From the NCBI RefSeq assembly GCF_013300725.1, contig NZ_JAAIMM010000015.1, positions 1 to 64,000 of the forward strand: DNA of 64,000 nucleotides, written 5' to 3'. Both the position numbers and the translations under genes were made by a program. The notes under the pieces are model-generated. The model was not told the DNA's origin, did no database searches, and saw only the letters and a list, made by a program, of their open reading frames with translations. This DNA comes from Allocoprococcus comes (GTDB lineage: Bacteria > Bacillota > Clostridia > Lachnospirales > Lachnospiraceae). Positions 51,173 through 58,273 of the stretch are shown here, in pieces (within the stretch, counting starts at the first letter, position 1; each line of letters begins with the position of its first letter).

Positions 51173-51314
51173 CCAAGGGGAACAGCGCCAGCGCCTTCCC
51201 CGCCCCCTCGCACCATCCTCCCAAGGGGAACAGCGCCAGCGCCTTCCCCGCCCCTGGCACCCATCTCCCAAGCGAACAGCGCCAGCACCTTCGCGCCTCT
51301 CCGCGCCAAAATCT
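51173..51314 (+). repeat. 48-bp GC-rich tandem repeat (about three copies)
   Basis: CCAAGGGGAACAGCGCCAGC starts units at 51173 and 51221, and a diverged third (CCAAGCGAACAGCGCCAGC) starts at 51268. Periods are 48 and 47 bp. The segment is far richer in G+C than its surroundings. No promoter or coding frame is supported. Confidence 0.8.
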
Positions 51315-51327
51315 CCCTTTTGCACAA

Positions 51328-51356
51328 TTGCAACCTCCCCCGCATACTGCTATACT
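51328..51356 (+). promoter_or_regulatory. Promoter of toxin-like gene 2
   Basis: TTGCAA (51328-51333), a 17-bp spacer and extended -10 TGCTATACT (TATACT at 51351-51356). A leader of about 114 nt follows. It contains CCCTC (51421-51425), which can pair with GAGGG of the SD (51464-51468). Confidence 0.75.
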
Positions 51357-51476
51357 CAACTCACGGGTGCTACCATAACGGTAGGCGGTTAGTCCTTCAC
51401 CAGAGGGACTGTGGACTTCCCCCTCTGATTACATAGAAACCTGAAACGGAATCCACTGGAAAGGAGGGCTAAGCTA

Positions 51477-51575
51477 ATGAGTATTTTGGATTTCATTGCA
51501 GTTGCAAGCTTTGGCATCAGCTGCTTTTGTGCCGGATACACATTCGGCAAAGATCATAATAAGTCACAAAAATAG
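51477..51575 (+). CDS. Type I toxin-like hydrophobic peptide, 32 residues
   Basis: The peptide is MSILDFIAVASFGISCF, CAGYTFGKDHNKSQK: one hydrophobic helix and a polar, mildly basic tail. It has a strong SD sequence (AAGGAGGG at 51461-51468). It is flanked by an antisense RNA of its own (51567-51661). It shares with toxin 1 the short length, topology and AAATAGCCGCC around the stop codon, but the protein sequence is otherwise unlike it. It was too short for standard gene finding. Toxic activity is inferred. Confidence 0.7.
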   Translation: MSILDFIAVASFGISCFCAGYTFGKDHNKSQK

Positions 51576-51661
51576 CCGCCCCTGTCTGCAAACTAGGCGA
51601 CTATCTTTGATATTCTAAATAGTTAAGCGGGCTAACCGTCTATCGGTATCACCCTTTTTCT
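51567..51661 (-). ncRNA. Antisense RNA, putative antitoxin 2
   Basis: From promoter TTGACA-17-TAGTAT (51668-51696 on the minus strand) an RNA of about 95 nt would run leftwards. It ends at the terminator formed by GTCGCCT/AGGGGCGGC, followed by TATTTTT, which lies exactly over the final codons and stop of toxin 2. Its 5' part (GGGTGATACCGATAGACGG) is related to the toxin 2 leader. Confidence 0.68.
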
Positions 51662-51667
51662 ATATTC

Positions 51668-51696
51668 ATACTATCACTCAATCATAAATATGTCAA
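51668..51696 (-). promoter_or_regulatory. Promoter of antitoxin RNA 2
   Basis: A perfect TTGACA (51691-51696), a 17-bp spacer and TAGTAT (51668-51673), on the minus strand. It is closer to consensus than the toxin promoter, as expected if the antitoxin is in excess. Confidence 0.75.
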
Positions 51697-51708
51697 AATT
51701 TTTCCACT

Positions 51709-52653
51709 CTACACCAACCCAAACGATCTCAGCACATCCAGCCACATCGTAAGCGTAAACGCACTCAGCAACGTCGTCATCATAATCACCCCGGAACTAA
51801 GCGTCCCTTCATGTCCCATATTCCTTGCCATAACAAAACAGCTGACCGTCGTAGCGGATCCAAGCATCACCAGAATCGCAATCAATTGCTCATTTCTAAA
51901 TCCAAGCATCGCTGCCACCGGCAGAAATATCGCACAGAATCCAACCAGCTTCATAAACACAGCAACAAGTGTAGGCTTCATCTTCGATGTTGCCTTTTTC
52001 ATCTCAAATGTTGCACCCATCGACATCAGTCCCATCGGCGTCGCTGTCGCACCGATACTTGATACCGTCTTATGTAAAATCAATGGCATCGGAAGCTTAA
52101 GCGCAGACCAGACAAATCCCGCCACAATCCCAATAATGATCGGATTCGTCACAATCCCCTTCAGCGTTTTCTTTACCAGCGCCTTATCAAAAGAATTATT
52201 CCCCGGTTTAAACAATGAAAGTACCACAACCGCCATAACATTATAAAGTGGCACACTTCCTATGATCATCAGAGGCGCCATTCCCGCAGTTCCGTAAATA
52301 TTCTGGATAAACGCAATACCAAGAAGCGCCGCACTGCTCCGGTAAGTCGCCTGTATAAATTCGCCTTTAATGCTCCGGTCTTTCCACAGCATTGAAATCA
52401 AAGTTGATATCGTAATACTGATCGCCGTCACCACAAAACAAAAAAGAATAAACTTAATATCCCATACTTCCGAAAAATCCACCGTTGCCAGCTGTTCAAA
52501 CAACAACACCGGAAGCGGAACCAAAAATACAAACTTGTTCATCTTTGCCGCAAAGACTTCATCCATCCACCCCAGTTTTCTGAATAACATTCCAAGTAAC
52601 ATCATCAAAAAGATCGGAATCGTTGCATTCAGACTGAAAATTAAATTTTCCAT
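51709..52653 (-). CDS. AEC-family (auxin efflux carrier) transporter
   Basis: This 314-residue membrane protein has ten hydrophobic helices in two groups of five. The N-terminus (NATIPIFLMMLLGMLFRKLGWMDE) and later GIVTNPIIIGIVAGFVWSALKLPMP are family features, including the helix-breaking Asn-Pro. AEC proteins export small organic acids or amino-acid derivatives; the substrate here is unknown. The SD sequence GAGG is 9 bp from the start. Confidence 0.88.
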   Translation of the reverse strand: MENLIFSLNATIPIFLMMLLGMLFRKLGWMDEVFAAKMNKFVFLVPLPVLLFEQLATVDFSEVWDIKFILFCFVVTAISITISTLISMLWKDRSIKGEFIQATYRSSAALLGIAFIQNIYGTAGMAPLMIIGSVPLYNVMAVVVLSLFKPGNNSFDKALVKKTLKGIVTNPIIIGIVAGFVWSALKLPMPLILHKTVSSIGATATPMGLMSMGATFEMKKATSKMKPTLVAVFMKLVGFCAIFLPVAAMLGFRNEQLIAILVMLGSATTVSCFVMARNMGHEGTLSSGVIMMTTLLSAFTLTMWLDVLRSFGLV

Positions 52654-52749
52654 AATTATTCCTCATCTTACTCATTTATATTTGCATATCGTTATTTTGA
52701 ACTCTTTCCAGAAACCTGTCAACTGCATTTCTTCACATCAAAACAATGA

Positions 52750-52778
52750 TTGAGATTTAAAATAATTTATACTATAAT
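52750..52778 (+). promoter_or_regulatory. Promoter of tRNA-Pro
   Basis: TTGAGA (52750-52755), a 17-bp spacer and TATAAT (52773-52778), 13 bp before the tRNA. Confidence 0.8.
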
Positions 52779-52790
52779 GAAATAACACTT

Positions 52791-52866
52791 CGGGGTATGG
52801 CTCAGCTTGGTCAGAGCGCACGGCTGGGGGCCGTGAGGTCGCAGGTTCGAATCCTGTTACCCCGAT
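52791..52866 (+). tRNA. tRNA-Pro (anticodon GGG)
   Basis: A 76-nt cloverleaf with acceptor CGGGGTA/TACCCCG and discriminator A. The loop CTGGGGG gives anticodon GGG, decoding CCC/CCU. It is convergent with the HD hydrolase gene, whose stop lies only 6 bp away. Confidence 0.93.
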
Positions 52867-52872
52867 TTATAA

Positions 52873-53457
52873 CTAAATTTCTTCAATCTTCCGCTTGGAA
52901 TCTTTCCTCACTTCATCCCGAAGCCTTTGGATATATTCCGTAAACTTACATTCTTCATTCCCATACGTCATCTGAAGATCATACTCCAACGGAATCCATG
53001 TCGAGATATCCGCCTCATTATGCTGGATCAGCGCCTCCAGCTTATCCAGTGATTTATAAAGCCTCGCCTCCTGTGTCTCCATCGCTTCCATCTCTTCAAA
53101 TAATGTCTTCCATTCTGCACGGACCGGTTCCGGAAGTGTATCCGTCAGCTGCTCCACCTTTTTATTCTCAACCCTTCGGTCTTTATCCGTCTTTTCAAAT
53201 GCCGGAATATCTCCGGTGATCGCCTCACCCATGTCATGGATCAGGCACATTTTTATCACCTTATCCATATCCAGCTCCGGAAATTCATCTCCAACCAGCA
53301 TTGCCATCAACGCCAGCCGCCAACTGTGCTCTGCCACACTTTCTAACCGACCTGTAGAAGTATACGAGTGTCTGGTATTACATTTCAATTGTTCCGCTGT
53401 CTTTAAAAAATCTAATAGTTTTCTTATTTCCATGTTCTTCTTCGGTTCCTCCATCAT
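52873..53457 (-). CDS. HD-domain hydrolase (YfbR/HDDC2-like)
   Basis: This 194-residue protein has metal ligands in SVAEHSWRLALMAM near 42, CLIHDMGEAITGDIPAFEK near 73 and a downstream DKLEALIQ near 140, matching the YfbR/HDDC2 group of 5'-deoxynucleotidases. The start is uncertain: ATG 53457, ATG 53454 and ATG 53433 are all in frame and none has an ideal SD. It is separate from the Rep gene, whose terminator lies between. Confidence 0.85.
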   Translation of the reverse strand: MMEEPKKNMEIRKLLDFLKTAEQLKCNTRHSYTSTGRLESVAEHSWRLALMAMLVGDEFPELDMDKVIKMCLIHDMGEAITGDIPAFEKTDKDRRVENKKVEQLTDTLPEPVRAEWKTLFEEMEAMETQEARLYKSLDKLEALIQHNEADISTWIPLEYDLQMTYGNEECKFTEYIQRLRDEVRKDSKRKIEEI

Positions 53458-53535
53458 TTAACTTTAGCAAACTTTTATTTCGTTCAAAAAAGCAAAAATT
53501 AGCTTTTCCAATTTCCATAAAATAAGACACAAAAT

Positions 53536-53577
53536 CCCCGGGATGCTACCTGCCTCTCTGCAAATAGCATCCCGGGG
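53536..53577 (-). terminator. Terminator of the Rep gene
   Basis: CCCCGGGATGCTA and TAGCATCCCGGGG form a perfect 13-bp stem, followed on the minus strand by ATTTTGTGTCTTATTTT. Confidence 0.85.
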
Positions 53578-53598
53578 ACACATATATCCACTTAACTT

Positions 53599-53616
53599 GT
53601 GTACCATTCAGGTAAT
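53599..53616 (+). repeat. Iteron-like site downstream of rep
   Basis: GTGTACCATTCAGGTAAT, 26 bp past the rep stop codon. It matches the upstream iterons at GTGTAC and at the GGTA four to five bases later. Confidence 0.6.
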
Positions 53617-53641
53617 AATTCTACTTTTCGCAAAAAATACC

Positions 53642-54874
53642 CTACTCTTTTTTTACTTTCTCGCGCTCTTCTATGTATTCCTGATAAAGATCCAGCGTCA
53701 TCTGCGCTTCTTCCAGCGTCTTTCCTTTGAACTTGGATACTTTTTCGTTCTCATACCACTTTTCTTCGATACATTTTCTGAGCCATCCAACCAGATTATT
53801 GATGTATGCCTGCTCCTGTGACAGCTTAAAAGCTTTCCGGATCACATCCGGCTGGTTATCGGATACCTGAAGCAGCACCTTGATCTCCTGGATCGTGATC
53901 GGTTCATTTCCAAAAATATCAGCAACTTCTAAAATCAGTTTTTCATTAACCGGAGTTTTCTTTGCAGCCAGTACATTTGGCGCAATCTCTTCGCCCTCTT
54001 CTTCTCCGGATGGCATACGCTGAAGGTCTGAATGATGGATACACTTCGGATTCTTCTTCACAAAGAAACGGATTCCTGTAACCTTTCCGCCCTTCCCGCT
54101 TTTAACCGGTTCATAATCAAAGCAGATCTCGGAATACTCGGATTCTTCCAGCTCTTTTTTCGCAACTTCAAGTACTTTTCTACGGAAATTACGCCAGTCC
54201 TCAAACGGTGCATCCTTAATCTCTGCAAGCGCTTCTTCAAAACGTCCCTGCTCAACAAGACGTTTTACTGCTTTAGATGCATTTGCATCAACTACATTCA
54301 GTGTAAATTTAAGCTCTGCGATCGTGTATGGATTCTTCGGCGGTCTCGGTACGATCAGCTGGTCACACTGTTCCCTGTCAAAACGATAATACTGGGTTCT
54401 CAGGATTTCGTAAACACGGGTTGTAAACAGGGATTTAAAAGAGCACAATACATCAAGACTCATACGGGTATAGTCTTTTTTCAGGTTATAGATATGAGGT
54501 TTCATCTCTTTAGTAAATCTGGTCGTAAACACACCATCTCTATATTCACATTTATTCACTACATTGAACATGATGAAGTTCTCTTTTTCGTCGTCCTCGA
54601 TACTTACTACATGTCCCAATGTCTCTTTGGAAACTTCCTTCAGACGGGAATAGATGGAGTTTCCTGTTATATGAAGGTAATTCTTAACGTCCTTTGTGGA
54701 AACCTTCGCAATCAACTCTCCATCTTCTACATATGCTTTTGCAATTGCAATATTAAGAAGCTTTCTTTCAAATAATGATGTACTGGATTTACTTTCGATC
54801 AGCACATTGGAACGGGAGACCGTATCCCGGTCCAGCAGTTGTTTCTCTTTTGGTTTTTTCTGTGTTTCCTTCAT
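53642..54874 (-). CDS. Replication initiator protein (RepB/Rep_3 type)
   Basis: This 410-residue protein resembles plasmid initiators with paired winged helices. The first domain includes RSNVLIESKSSTSLFERKLLNIAIAKAY and YSRLKEVSKETLGHVVSIED; the second includes FTKEMKPHIYNLKKDYTRM, LCSFKSLFTTRVYEILRTQY and YTIAELKFTLNV. A charged C-terminal region of about 130 residues follows. Such proteins bind iterons and open the origin. The gene faces an iteron array that starts 37 bp upstream. No ParA/ParB, mobilisation or copy-control genes are present, and the surroundings are chromosomal (tRNAs, asnB, V-ATPase). Promoter and autoregulation through iterons are likely. Confidence 0.85.
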   Translation of the reverse strand: MKETQKKPKEKQLLDRDTVSRSNVLIESKSSTSLFERKLLNIAIAKAYVEDGELIAKVSTKDVKNYLHITGNSIYSRLKEVSKETLGHVVSIEDDEKENFIMFNVVNKCEYRDGVFTTRFTKEMKPHIYNLKKDYTRMSLDVLCSFKSLFTTRVYEILRTQYYRFDREQCDQLIVPRPPKNPYTIAELKFTLNVVDANASKAVKRLVEQGRFEEALAEIKDAPFEDWRNFRRKVLEVAKKELEESEYSEICFDYEPVKSGKGGKVTGIRFFVKKNPKCIHHSDLQRMPSGEEEGEEIAPNVLAAKKTPVNEKLILEVADIFGNEPITIQEIKVLLQVSDNQPDVIRKAFKLSQEQAYINNLVGWLRKCIEEKWYENEKVSKFKGKTLEEAQMTLDLYQEYIEEREKVKKE

Positions 54875-54910
54875 CGCTCATACCCCTTAATTGTTTTCTT
54901 CTGTATTATT

Positions 54911-55513
54911 GTGTACTTTTGAGGTGTGTTAAAATCCCCTCTACACCCCATATAATCCCTTATTGTGTACCATTCGGGGTAACCAACCCCTTTATATTGG
55001 GGATTTGTGTACCAAAAAGGAACACCCTCCCCTAAAAAGTACCCCATAAAATGGGGTTTCTGTCTTTTTTTACGTTTTGTGTACGTTTAAGGTGTGTATT
55101 GTTCTTTTCGTGTACCATTAAGGTACCTTTTTTGATAAAAAATGTGTACCAAAACGGTACGTCTAGGTTGATTATATACAAGAACACCACTCTTGTAAAG
55201 CCTTTTTTTAAATTTTTTCGACACTTGTGTACAGAAAAGGTAAAATCGCCAACCCTTCAAGTACACTGCGTAACCCTGCAAAGTAAACAACAACCCCCAT
55301 ATATGTACACCTCTTTGCCCTCTGAAGTAAACAACCTTCCCCTTTTCCGTACACAAAATATGCCTCGAAATGCCTCAACCACGGGCTTTTTCAGCCCTCC
55401 TAATATAAACAAAGGAATTTTAATAAGCTGTTGTTATCTTTAATATATATATACATGCAAATTTTTACCCCAAAAGGTACACATCTGGCGATTTCGTGTA
55501 CTAAAAAGGGGAA
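54911..55513. other. Iteron-rich putative replication origin
   Basis: About eleven copies of GTGTAC-N5/6-GG(T/G)(T/G/A) lie in 600 bp. Plus-strand copies start at 54911, 54965, 55007, 55079, 55110, 55144, 55227 and 55496. Inverted copies end at 55266, 55310, 55354 and 55482. Examples are GTGTACCATTAAGGTACC and GTGTACCAAAACGGTACG. Imperfect ones (GTTTAC, GGGTAC) lie between them. A segment near 55405-55470 is extremely AT-rich (ATATATATATAC) and could unwind. DnaA boxes follow at 55594-55670. This combination is typical of an iteron-regulated plasmid origin. Confidence 0.75.
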
Positions 55514-55593
55514 AATTAAAATTATCAGGTGGCTTCGCCAATGAAAATATAAACAATCATGGACAATTTCCCGATAATTCAGTATAATTCCTC

Positions 55594-55670
55594 TGTGGAT
55601 ATTCTGGAAAAAGTTATCCACATACTTGTCGAAAAATGGGGATAAGTGTCATTTCGACAAGTTATCCACA
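55594..55670. other. DnaA-box cluster with inverted repeat
   Basis: Two perfect DnaA boxes TTATCCACA lie at 55614-55622 and 55662-55670, and a near-match (TGTGGATAT) lies at 55594-55602. Between the perfect boxes an 11-bp inverted repeat, ACTTGTCGAAA/TTTCGACAAGT (55624-55634 and 55652-55662), frames GGGGATAAG. They would let host DnaA join Rep at the origin. They also lie 27-100 bp upstream of the transporter start. Confidence 0.75.
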
Positions 55671-55696
55671 ATTTAATAGAATGAGAGGATTTTTTT

Positions 55697-57064
55697 ATGC
55701 AACGAGAAAAGTTTTCTTCAAGACTCGGATTCATCCTCATTTCTGCAGGATGTGCGATCGGTCTTGGTAATGTCTGGCGTTTTCCTTATATTGTAGGAAA
55801 ATATGGTGGAGCAGCGTTTGTTCTTATTTACCTTGCATTTTTACTGATCCTTGGACTTCCGATCATGGTAATGGAATTTTCTGTCGGAAGAGCCAGTAAA
55901 GTAAGTGCGGCGCTTTCCTTTGACCGTCTGGAGCCAAAAGGAACGAAATGGCATTGGTATAAGTATGGAGCTATGGCCGGAAACTATCTGCTGATGATGT
56001 TCTACACCACTATTGCAGGCTGGATGGTCCAGTATTTCATCAAGATGATGACTGGTGAATTTGAGGGAAAGGATACTGCCGCTGTTGTAGGTGTGTTTTA
56101 CGATATGCTTGCAAAACCTGGAACAATGACTTTCTTTATGATCATTGTTGTTGTTGGATGTTTTGCGATTTGTGGAATGGGGCTTCAAAATGGAGTGGAA
56201 AAGATCACGAAGGTTATGATGCTGCTTCTGCTTGCACTGATGGTGATTCTTGCAGCACGTTCTGTAACGCTTGATGGGGCTTCTGAGGGGCTTAGCTTCT
56301 ACCTGGCACCGGATTTCCACAAAGTCGTGGAATATGGCTTATTTGACACGATTTTTGCCGCTATGGGGCAGGCTTTCTTCACATTAAGCCTTGGAATCGG
56401 CGCAATTGCTATTTTCGGAAGCTATATCGACAAATCCCGCAGTCTTACAGGAGAAGCAGTCCTGGTAACACTTCTGGATACATTTGTTGCTTTGATCGCA
56501 GGTCTGATCATTTTCCCGTCATGCTTCGCATATGGGGTGGATCCGGGAGAAGGCCCGAGCCTGATCTTTATCACACTTCCGAATGTATTTAATTCCATGG
56601 CAGGCGGAAGAATCTGGGGAGCCTTATTCTTCTTATTTATGATTTTTGCTGCGGCATCAACCGTAATCGCCGTTTTTGAGAACATTTTATCCTTTGCCAT
56701 TGATTTGACCGGATGCAGCCGGAAAAAGGCTGTAATCGTCAATATCGTGGTTGTAGCGGTACTTTCCATGCCTTGTGTTCTCGGATTTAATGTATGGAGT
56801 GGATTTATGCCGTTCGGAAAAGGTTCCGGAGTACTGGATCTGGAGGATTTCCTGGTAAGTAACAACCTGCTTCCACTTGGAAGTCTGGTCTATCTTCTGT
56901 TCTGTACAAGCCGTTATGGATGGGGATGGAAGAACTTCATGAAAGAAGCGGATACCGGAGAAGGAGTGAAATTCCCGAAATGGGCGAAATTTTATGTAAG
57001 CTATATCCTGCCACTGATTGTATTATTTATCTTTGTACAGGGATATATCAGTAAATTTATGTAA
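55697..57064 (+). CDS. Sodium-dependent transporter, NSS/SNF family
   Basis: This 455-residue membrane protein has about 11 hydrophobic helices. The first helix has the conserved unwound motif GCAIGLGNVWRFPY and is followed by GGAAFVLIYLAFLLILGLPIM. Later segments include MGQAFFTLSLGIGAIAIFGSY and FASCTVIA-like sequence (FAAASTVIAVFENI). Family members import amino acids or related solutes with Na+. The 11-helix form, without the twelfth helix of LeuT, is usual in bacterial tyrosine/tryptophan-type members. SD GAGAGG. It lies next to the Rep origin; its promoter must overlap the DnaA boxes. Confidence 0.9.
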   Translation: MQREKFSSRLGFILISAGCAIGLGNVWRFPYIVGKYGGAAFVLIYLAFLLILGLPIMVMEFSVGRASKVSAALSFDRLEPKGTKWHWYKYGAMAGNYLLMMFYTTIAGWMVQYFIKMMTGEFEGKDTAAVVGVFYDMLAKPGTMTFFMIIVVVGCFAICGMGLQNGVEKITKVMMLLLLALMVILAARSVTLDGASEGLSFYLAPDFHKVVEYGLFDTIFAAMGQAFFTLSLGIGAIAIFGSYIDKSRSLTGEAVLVTLLDTFVALIAGLIIFPSCFAYGVDPGEGPSLIFITLPNVFNSMAGGRIWGALFFLFMIFAAASTVIAVFENILSFAIDLTGCSRKKAVIVNIVVVAVLSMPCVLGFNVWSGFMPFGKGSGVLDLEDFLVSNNLLPLGSLVYLLFCTSRYGWGWKNFMKEADTGEGVKFPKWAKFYVSYILPLIVLFIFVQGYISKFM

Positions 57065-57077
57065 GATAAGAAAAAAG

Positions 57078-57095
57078 CCACCCTAAAAGGTACAC
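57078..57095 (-). repeat. Iteron-like site after the transporter gene
   Basis: Read on the minus strand, GTGTACCTTTTAGGGTGG. It lies between the transporter stop and its terminator. Confidence 0.5.
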
Positions 57096-57141
57096 AAAAA
57101 GATCATGTGTTCGAATTTCGGACGGTACACATGATCTTTTT
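57096..57141 (+). terminator. Terminator of the transporter gene
   Basis: AAAAAGATCATGTGT and ACACATGATCTTTTT form a 15-bp stem with T tracts on both sides. A further small stem (TGTGCC/GGCACA) lies at 57144-57157. Confidence 0.85.
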
Positions 57142-57217
57142 ATATGTGCCAAGGCACATTCTTTTTCAGCAAAAAAATATATTTTTTAAAAAATTTTAAA
57201 ATTTATGAAAAAAAAGC

Positions 57218-57246
57218 TTGCATTTTTTATGGCTGTCTTATATAAT
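57218..57246 (+). promoter_or_regulatory. Promoter of tRNA-Lys
   Basis: TTGCAT (57218-57223), a 17-bp spacer and a perfect TATAAT (57241-57246). Confidence 0.8.
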
Positions 57247-57279
57247 AAATCTTGCGTTACGGAAAACCGAATAATGCAT

Positions 57280-57352
57280 GCGCTTTTAGCTCAGTTGGTA
57301 GAGCAGTAGACTCTTAATCTATTTGTCCAGGGTTCGAATCCCTGAAGGCGCA
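57280..57352 (+). tRNA. tRNA-Lys (anticodon CTT)
   Basis: A 73-nt cloverleaf with acceptor GCGCTTT/AAGGCGC and discriminator A. The loop CTCTTAA gives CTT, decoding AAG. The D arm TAGCTCAGTTGGTAGAGCA and T arm CAGGGTTCGAATCCCTG are canonical. CCA is not encoded. Confidence 0.95.
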
Positions 57353-57357
57353 GTATC

Positions 57358-57402
57358 AGCACTGTTTTTGATGGATCAGCATCGGGGACGGTGCTCTTTT
57401 TT
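57358..57402 (+). terminator. Terminator after tRNA-Lys
   Basis: AGCACTGT and ACGGTGCT pair (one G-T), followed by CTTTTTT. Confidence 0.7.
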
Positions 57403-57501
57403 GGATTTGTTTCTACAGACGGATGCATGTGTAAAAGTAATCGTTTATTTCATTTGTGGAAAGCTACTGGATCTGTGGAAAAATAAAGAAAAATTTATTT
57501 C

Positions 57502-57534
57502 GTGTACTAAAAAGGGGACTGTTTCAGTCCCCTT
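57502..57534. other. Iteron-like site joined to the mecA terminator
   Basis: GTGTACTAAAAAGGGGAC (57502-57519) is identical over 17 bases, and 21 with its left flank, to the iteron at 55496. Its AAGGGGACTG also forms the arm of the mecA terminator with CAGTCCCCTT (57511-57534; minus strand followed by TTTTTAG). Confidence 0.65.
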
Positions 57535-57537
57535 CTA

Positions 57538-58152
57538 CTACATCTTGCATAAAATATCGATCGCATCCTTGTTCAGGAGGCATTTTTCGTGTTCATTCAG
57601 ATAAGCTTCAGAAATTGCATCTTTTTCGACCATGCCACCGAATTCACCGGCGGATACGATGCGCTGAGCCTTTTTATTGCCGTCTTCCGTATTTGGGAAG
57701 TCTACCATCAGATAGTAGACACCGTCATCTTTATACAGACGGCTTTCTGATGCCTGGCCGCATCCGAGGATCTTGCAGAAGTCGATTGCATTATCCAGAC
57801 TTGGAAAGAGAATCTGCCAGCGAATGGTCTCTTTCTCACTGCTGTCAGGCTCGATCAGCATACCGGAAGTTTCAGAACCATCTTTTTGGACGGATTCCGG
57901 AGAATTCTCAGTCTGGCAGGAGATCGACAGCATCAGGCTCCGGTCAGGAAGAAATGCACCGTAAAATCCCTGGATTCCATTGTCGGTGTTAAGTCCGAGA
58001 ACTTCTTTCCCTTTGTTGAGAAGAAGATTCAAAAATTCTTCGGTACGCTCTCTGTCCTGTGTCAGATCTTCCAGTGAGTAGCCAAGTGCGGCAATCTCTG
58101 CTTCTGTGATAAGGCAGTTCATTCTGGTGTCGGATACTTTCCAAAAAGTCAT
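57538..58152 (-). CDS. mecA: Adaptor protein MecA
   Basis: This 204-residue protein has the MecA layout. The N-terminal domain (MTFWKVSDTRMNCLITEAEI, with LEDLTQDRERTEEFLNLLL) binds targets and the C-terminal domain (ILFPSLDNAIDFCKIL, SRLYKDDGVYYLMVDFP, ISEAYLNEHEKCLLNKDAI) binds ClpC. MecA delivers proteins to the ClpCP protease. An acidic linker (about 90-120) separates the domains. A consensus promoter (58210-58238) and SD GGGGGGTGAG support an independent gene. Confidence 0.85.
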   Translation of the reverse strand: MTFWKVSDTRMNCLITEAEIAALGYSLEDLTQDRERTEEFLNLLLNKGKEVLGLNTDNGIQGFYGAFLPDRSLMLSISCQTENSPESVQKDGSETSGMLIEPDSSEKETIRWQILFPSLDNAIDFCKILGCGQASESRLYKDDGVYYLMVDFPNTEDGNKKAQRIVSAGEFGGMVEKDAISEAYLNEHEKCLLNKDAIDILCKM

Positions 58153-58209
58153 ATGCTCACCCCCCGATTTGTAAAAGTCATTACTTTCGTGATTCTGTTT
58201 GTTCTATAA

Positions 58210-58238
58210 GTTATATAACAAAATGGGTGTATTGTCAA
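58210..58238 (-). promoter_or_regulatory. Promoter of mecA
   Basis: On the minus strand TTGACA (58233-58238), a 17-bp spacer and TATAAC (58210-58215), about 58 bp before the start codon. Confidence 0.8.
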
Positions 58239-58273
58239 TATATTTTCTATATTTTATGATTTTTTCAGAAATA

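Noticed and set aside
51173-51314. 48-bp repeats as a CRISPR array
   Set aside because: Period and identity do not show conserved repeat/variable spacer alternation; no cas genes are present.
51031-51436. Overlapping plus-strand ORFs (Pro/His/Ser-rich)
   Set aside because: They translate the GC-rich tandem repeat and the toxin leader; no SD.
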